From Deltaproteobacteria bacterium (GTDB lineage: Bacteria > Myxococcota_A > UBA796 > SXON01), in contig CANKTH010000006.1 in NCBI GenBank assembly GCA_947486185.1, positions 17,635 through 81,634 of the forward strand: a stretch of 64,000 bases of DNA, read 5' to 3'. Below the pieces are notes generated by a model that saw only the letters and a program-made list of their open reading frames with translations, made no database searches and was not told the origin of the DNA. Below, in pieces: positions 60,792-64,000 of this stretch. Position numbers and translations under genes: made by a program. The stretch's first letter is position 1; every line of letters starts with the position of its first letter.

Positions 60792-61724
60792 ATGCCTCCA
60801 TCCCCATCCGGCACTCGGGCCCGCGCCGGACTTTTTCTTGCGCTCACGGTCATCGCTGCGCTTTTTTCGATGGCGGTAGCTCAGCGGTATGTCCGGAACG
60901 TCGCCGAGCAACGGGAGGGCGCGCTCACCCCCAACACGGTGGACGTAGTGGTCGCGACACGCACCCTCTACGTGGGCCAGGCAATCGAGGTCGACGACAT
61001 CGCCCTTCGTCAGGTCCCCAAGTCGGCGGCCCCCGAGAAGGGCGTGTTTCACACGCTCGATGAGGTGCGCGGCCGCACGCCCCGAGAGCGCGTCTTGGGC
61101 AACGAGCTGATCCGGGAAGAGCGCCTCGCTCGACCCGACGCAGGCATCGGCCTCAACGCGATCGTCACCCCGGGACTCCGCGCGATGACTCTGGCCGTCA
61201 CCACCGAGAACGCGGTGGCCGGACTCCTCCGGCCCAGCAACTACGTCGACATCATCCTCACCATCCGACCGGACGACGCGGACGACAAGAACTGGTACTC
61301 CAAGACCATCTTGGAGGCGATCAAGGTGCTCGCGGTCGGAACCGAGTTCGGGGACGGCGAGACGACCGGGACGGCTTCGGCCGGAGGGGCGTCCAAGAAC
61401 CCCAACGCCACGGTGAAGCTCCGGCCCTCGATCACCCTGGAGCTCACGGCGGCGGAAGCCGAGAGTCTGGCCCTCGCGACGAGCCGCGGTGACATCAATG
61501 TGGTCTTGCGGAGCGACATCGACACCACCATCAACTCCGACCGGCCCGGGGTCACCGTGGGAGGGTTGATCCCCAAGGTCGCAGCACCCACTCCGCCAGC
61601 GGGTCCCCGGTCCACCGCGCCGGAGAAGAAGAAGGACCAGACCTGGACGGGTATGTTGATCGAGGTCTGGAACGGCGGGAAGAAGACGGAGCAGGGCGTA
61701 AAGGACCGGGGCGCCGCGCCGTAG
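60792..61724 (+). CDS. cpaB: Tad/Flp pilus assembly protein CpaB
   Basis: 310 aa. A single N-terminal membrane span (GLFLALTVIAALFSMAVAQ) is followed by a SAF domain (VVVATRTLYVGQAIEVDDIALRQVP; LGNELIREERLA) and the RcpC/CpaB core (GLRAMTLAVTTENAVAGLLRPSNYVDIILT; TLELTAAEAESLALATSRG). CpaB is a periplasmic protein of Tad secretion that interacts with the CpaC secretin. GGAG lies just upstream of ATG 60792. None of the other Tad genes is adjacent. The C-terminus is Pro/Lys-rich. Confidence 0.9.
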   Translation: MPPSPSGTRARAGLFLALTVIAALFSMAVAQRYVRNVAEQREGALTPNTVDVVVATRTLYVGQAIEVDDIALRQVPKSAAPEKGVFHTLDEVRGRTPRERVLGNELIREERLARPDAGIGLNAIVTPGLRAMTLAVTTENAVAGLLRPSNYVDIILTIRPDDADDKNWYSKTILEAIKVLAVGTEFGDGETTGTASAGGASKNPNATVKLRPSITLELTAAEAESLALATSRGDINVVLRSDIDTTINSDRPGVTVGGLIPKVAAPTPPAGPRSTAPEKKKDQTWTGMLIEVWNGGKKTEQGVKDRGAAP

Positions 61725-61775
61725 CCCACCATCCCCGACCTTGCGCCCCGGCCAGGGGGCGGGCTAACGGGCGCG

Positions 61776-62807
61776 ATGTCTACCCGGCGCCGACTCGAGG
61801 CCCGCTTGGCGAGGGCACTTTTTGCGCTTCCGGACGCGGTGGTGGGCCCCCTCGCCGGCACGCCCCAGACCGTCAACGGCAAGACGCTCGACCTGCGGCT
61901 CGCGCTCCTGCTGCGGCTCTATCGCCTCTCCGGGCAGCGCCTCTCCCACGAGATGCCGGTGGAGCAGGCACGCGATGAAGTGAGGATAAATGCCAGCAGC
62001 CTGGGCCGTCCTCCCCGGGCGACCGTCGTCGAGAGCACGTCCCGGACGCCTCGCGGTCTCACCCTGCGCCGGTACACGCCCGCCGGGGTGACCACTCCCG
62101 CGCCCGCCCTCCTTTACTTTCACGGCGGGGGTTTCGTCATCGGCGACCTGGAGAGCCACGCGACGCTGTGCCGCGAGATCGCCGGAGCCGCCTGCGTAGT
62201 GGTCCTGGCGCTCGACTATTCCCTCGCGCCCGAGCATCCCTTTCCAGCCGCGGTGGAAGATTGTGTGGATACCTGGCGTTTCGTCGCACAGTCTGCCGCA
62301 GGGTCCGGGCTGGACGCCTCACGGCTCGCGGTCGGGGGCGACAGCGCGGGGGGCAACCTCGCCGCGGTGGTCGCCCAGGTCTGCCGCGATGACACCATCG
62401 CGCCGCGCCTTCAGTGGCTGATCTACCCTGGCGTCGACCTTCGGATGTTGTCGCCGTCGATCCAGACTTTCGGCCGCGGCTACATCCTCGAGCGGCAGAG
62501 CATCGTCTGGTTCCTCGACAACTACCTGGCCGGGAACCAAACGCTCGCCCTCGACCCACGGGCCTCGCCGTTCCTCGGGGAGGTCGCGGGGGTGGCGCCC
62601 GCGCTGGTGCAGACCGCCGGCTTTGATCCGCTGTGTGACGAGGGGCTGGCCTACGTGGAGAAGCTCCGCGCGGCCGGTGTGCCGGTGGTCTACCAGGAAC
62701 ATCCGGAGCTGGTGCACGGGTTCGCGCACCTGACCGGGATCATCCCCGCCGCTGCCGCGGCGTTGGACTGGGGTGTTGCCCACCTGAGGGACGCGCTGGG
62801 ACGCTGA
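61776..62807 (+). CDS. Alpha/beta hydrolase of the hormone-sensitive lipase family
   Basis: 343 aa. The oxyanion-hole motif HGGGFVIGD near 113, DYSLAPEHPFPAAVED, the nucleophile elbow GGDSAGGNLAA near 190, catalytic Asp in FDPLCDEG and His in VHGFAHL are all present, so the enzyme should be active. The family hydrolyses short-chain acyl or lipid esters. An N-terminal cap helix region of about 70 aa precedes the core. It follows cpaB by 51 nt on the same strand; a functional link is not evident. Confidence 0.93.
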   Translation: MSTRRRLEARLARALFALPDAVVGPLAGTPQTVNGKTLDLRLALLLRLYRLSGQRLSHEMPVEQARDEVRINASSLGRPPRATVVESTSRTPRGLTLRRYTPAGVTTPAPALLYFHGGGFVIGDLESHATLCREIAGAACVVVLALDYSLAPEHPFPAAVEDCVDTWRFVAQSAAGSGLDASRLAVGGDSAGGNLAAVVAQVCRDDTIAPRLQWLIYPGVDLRMLSPSIQTFGRGYILERQSIVWFLDNYLAGNQTLALDPRASPFLGEVAGVAPALVQTAGFDPLCDEGLAYVEKLRAAGVPVVYQEHPELVHGFAHLTGIIPAAAAALDWGVAHLRDALGR

Positions 62808-62867
62808 GCCCCAGCCCGATGCACGCGGCGCCGGGCGACGATAGCTTCGCTGAGCCGAGAGGGCTCC

Positions 62868-64000
62868 GTGAAGCTTACGTTTGCGCGGTTGAGTCAGGAG
62901 AGCAACTCCTTCTCACCCCTGGTCACGACGATGGCCGACTTTGAGGGCACCCACCTTGTCGAAGGAGAGTCCCTGCTCGCCGCGTGCGGCGCTGACGCGC
63001 GGGAAGTGCCCTCGTGGCTGAAGAACGCCGAACTCTCCGGATTTGTCCAGGAGATCCAGCGCTGTGGCGACCCTTCGGTCACGGCCGTGCCCCTGCTCTC
63101 CGGCTGGGCGATCCCGGGGGGCCCGCTGGCCGCGGAGACGCTGGCGGCGTTGAAGGAGCGGCTCGTGGCACATCTGCGACGCGTCGGCCCAGTGGACGGG
63201 GTCTACCTGGCGTTACACGGGGCGATGGGCGCGGTGGGAAGCGCCGACCCCGAGGCGGAGCTGCTCAGGGCGGTGCGCGCCGAGGTCGGTCCGGGGGTGC
63301 CGCTGGTGGTCTCCTACGACCTGCACGCGCAGCTCACCGCCGAGAAGATCGCCGCCGCAGACGCGGTCGTCGCCTACCGTACCAACCCGCACCGAGACCA
63401 TGCCGAGACCGGCGCGCGCGCCGCCCGGCTGCTGATCGGCGCCGCAAAAGGCAAGGTCAAACTTACCATGGCGTGGAGGAGCCTCCCGCTGGTCATCGGG
63501 GGAGGCACGAGCATCGACGTGCTCCCGACCATGCGGCCGATCTTCCGATGGATGAAACAGGCGGAGCGCGAGGCGCGCGTGCTCGATCTCAGCCTGTGTA
63601 TGTGCCATCTCTGGCGGGATTCGCCGGAGATGGGCTGGGGTGTGGTCGTGGTGACCGACGGGGACGCCGACCTCGCCGAGCGACTCGCCGATGAGCTCGC
63701 CGAGCGCGCCTGGGCAGTGAAAGATGTATTTCCGCCTCCATTCTTGTCGATGACCGAAGCGCTCCGCCGCATCCGCGGTGCCTGGTTTCGGCGGCTGCTT
63801 GGCGCAGCTTGTGTGTGTGACACCTCTGACGTCGTCGGCTGCGGAGCGCCCGGCGAAAATACGCGCGTCCTCAGCGCGCTCTTGGAGCACGGCAAGGGCC
63901 TCACCGCCTACGTGCCCCTCCGGGACCCATCCGTCACTCTGGCCCTGTGGGACGCCAGCCCCGGCTCGACGCACGACGTGGTGCTGGGCGGCAAGCTCGA
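62868..64000 (+). CDS. M81 family metallopeptidase (MlrC-like), N-terminal part
   Basis: About 377 codons from GTG 62868, with GAGAGGG upstream; the gene runs off the right end. The start KLTFARLSQESNSFSP matches the family's HETNTFSP region. Further matches: LHGAMG, YDLHAQLT, and RTNPHRDHAETG, whose His and Glu are metal ligands in MlrC-like proteins. Later ones are IGGGTSIDVLPTM and CGAPGENTRVLSALLEHG. MlrC cleaves linearised microcystin; most relatives have unknown substrates. The normally conserved DNPGGG block reads DVVGCG here. Confidence 0.85.
   Translation, partial: MKLTFARLSQESNSFSPLVTTMADFEGTHLVEGESLLAACGADAREVPSWLKNAELSGFVQEIQRCGDPSVTAVPLLSGWAIPGGPLAAETLAALKERLVAHLRRVGPVDGVYLALHGAMGAVGSADPEAELLRAVRAEVGPGVPLVVSYDLHAQLTAEKIAAADAVVAYRTNPHRDHAETGARAARLLIGAAKGKVKLTMAWRSLPLVIGGGTSIDVLPTMRPIFRWMKQAEREARVLDLSLCMCHLWRDSPEMGWGVVVVTDGDADLAERLADELAERAWAVKDVFPPPFLSMTEALRRIRGAWFRRLLGAACVCDTSDVVGCGAPGENTRVLSALLEHGKGLTAYVPLRDPSVTLALWDASPGSTHDVVLGGKL

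Noticed and set aside
1..64000. tRNA, rRNA, riboswitch, insertion sequence or prophage
   Set aside because: No cloverleaf, rRNA-like stretch, transposase, integrase, terminal inverted repeat or phage structural gene was seen by reading; a covariance-model scan would be needed to exclude small RNAs.

Overview
The window is GC-rich, densely coded chromosomal DNA from a Gram-negative bacterium. Its contents suggest a member of the Myxococcota or a related deltaproteobacterial lineage: MopE-type and thrombospondin type 3 calcium-binding repeat proteins, a MYXO-CTERM-like tail, many lipoproteins, a von Willebrand-like surface lipoprotein, DUF4331, an alpha-2-macroglobulin/PBP1C pair and several cell-envelope hydrolases. 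This placement is inferred from family content only. I saw no rRNA, tRNA, CRISPR array, insertion sequence, integrase or phage module.

Layout. 1-8.4 kb is a leftward run: partial tgt, CotH-kinase lipoprotein, a large annexin-repeat protein, a LolA-like exported protein, a MobB protein with a degenerate MobA-like tail, and two unknowns. 8.6-14.0 kb runs rightward: secreted glycosidase-like protein, exported propeller-like protein, ylqF/rbgA GTPase. 14.0-17.8 kb is a leftward DUF4331 / MopE-repeat pair. 18.1-22.5 kb holds a repeat lipoprotein, a TlpA-like thioredoxin and a single-chain double PilT ATPase. 22.7-32.4 kb carries the A2M-pbpC pair and a DUF47-Pit phosphate transporter pair. 32.5-36.3 kb runs leftward: exported molybdopterin oxidoreductase, TSP3-repeat protein, OmpA-family protein. 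36.4-41.9 kb runs rightward: exported unknown, sulfatase-fold lipoprotein, VWA lipoprotein, SGNH hydrolase. 42.0-52.5 kb runs leftward: an ATGA-coupled mnmE-gshB-TPR-SCO-GT-C operon, then a lipoprotein, an ABC1 kinase-like gene, a broken SGNH gene, a gene fragment and a diacylglycerol-kinase-like gene. 52.5-56.3 kb runs rightward: dapF, two related exported proteins and a large membrane protein. 56.4-60.1 kb is a divergent pair of units (oleA-like plus a TetR-C-like gene; a small protein plus a GMC oxidoreductase). 60.1-64.0 kb has a gene remnant, a small ORF, cpaB, an alpha/beta hydrolase and a partial M81 peptidase.

Most products are exported or envelope proteins. Clear functional pairings are A2M with PBP1C (periplasmic defence coupled to cell-wall synthesis), DUF47 with Pit (phosphate uptake), and the small protein with the GMC oxidoreductase.

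The most notable observations are proteins lacking family-defining residues (MnmE without G4/G5, DapF with a Ser for the first catalytic Cys, MobA without its nucleotide loop), a fused double PilT, a bacterial annexin-repeat protein with an N-terminus like contractile-injection cargo, and several gene remnants and deletion scars (about 49.1, 50.95, 51.4, 58.2 and 60.2 kb). These scars point to local gene decay or to assembly error. No single locus stands out as a complete new defence or mobile system.
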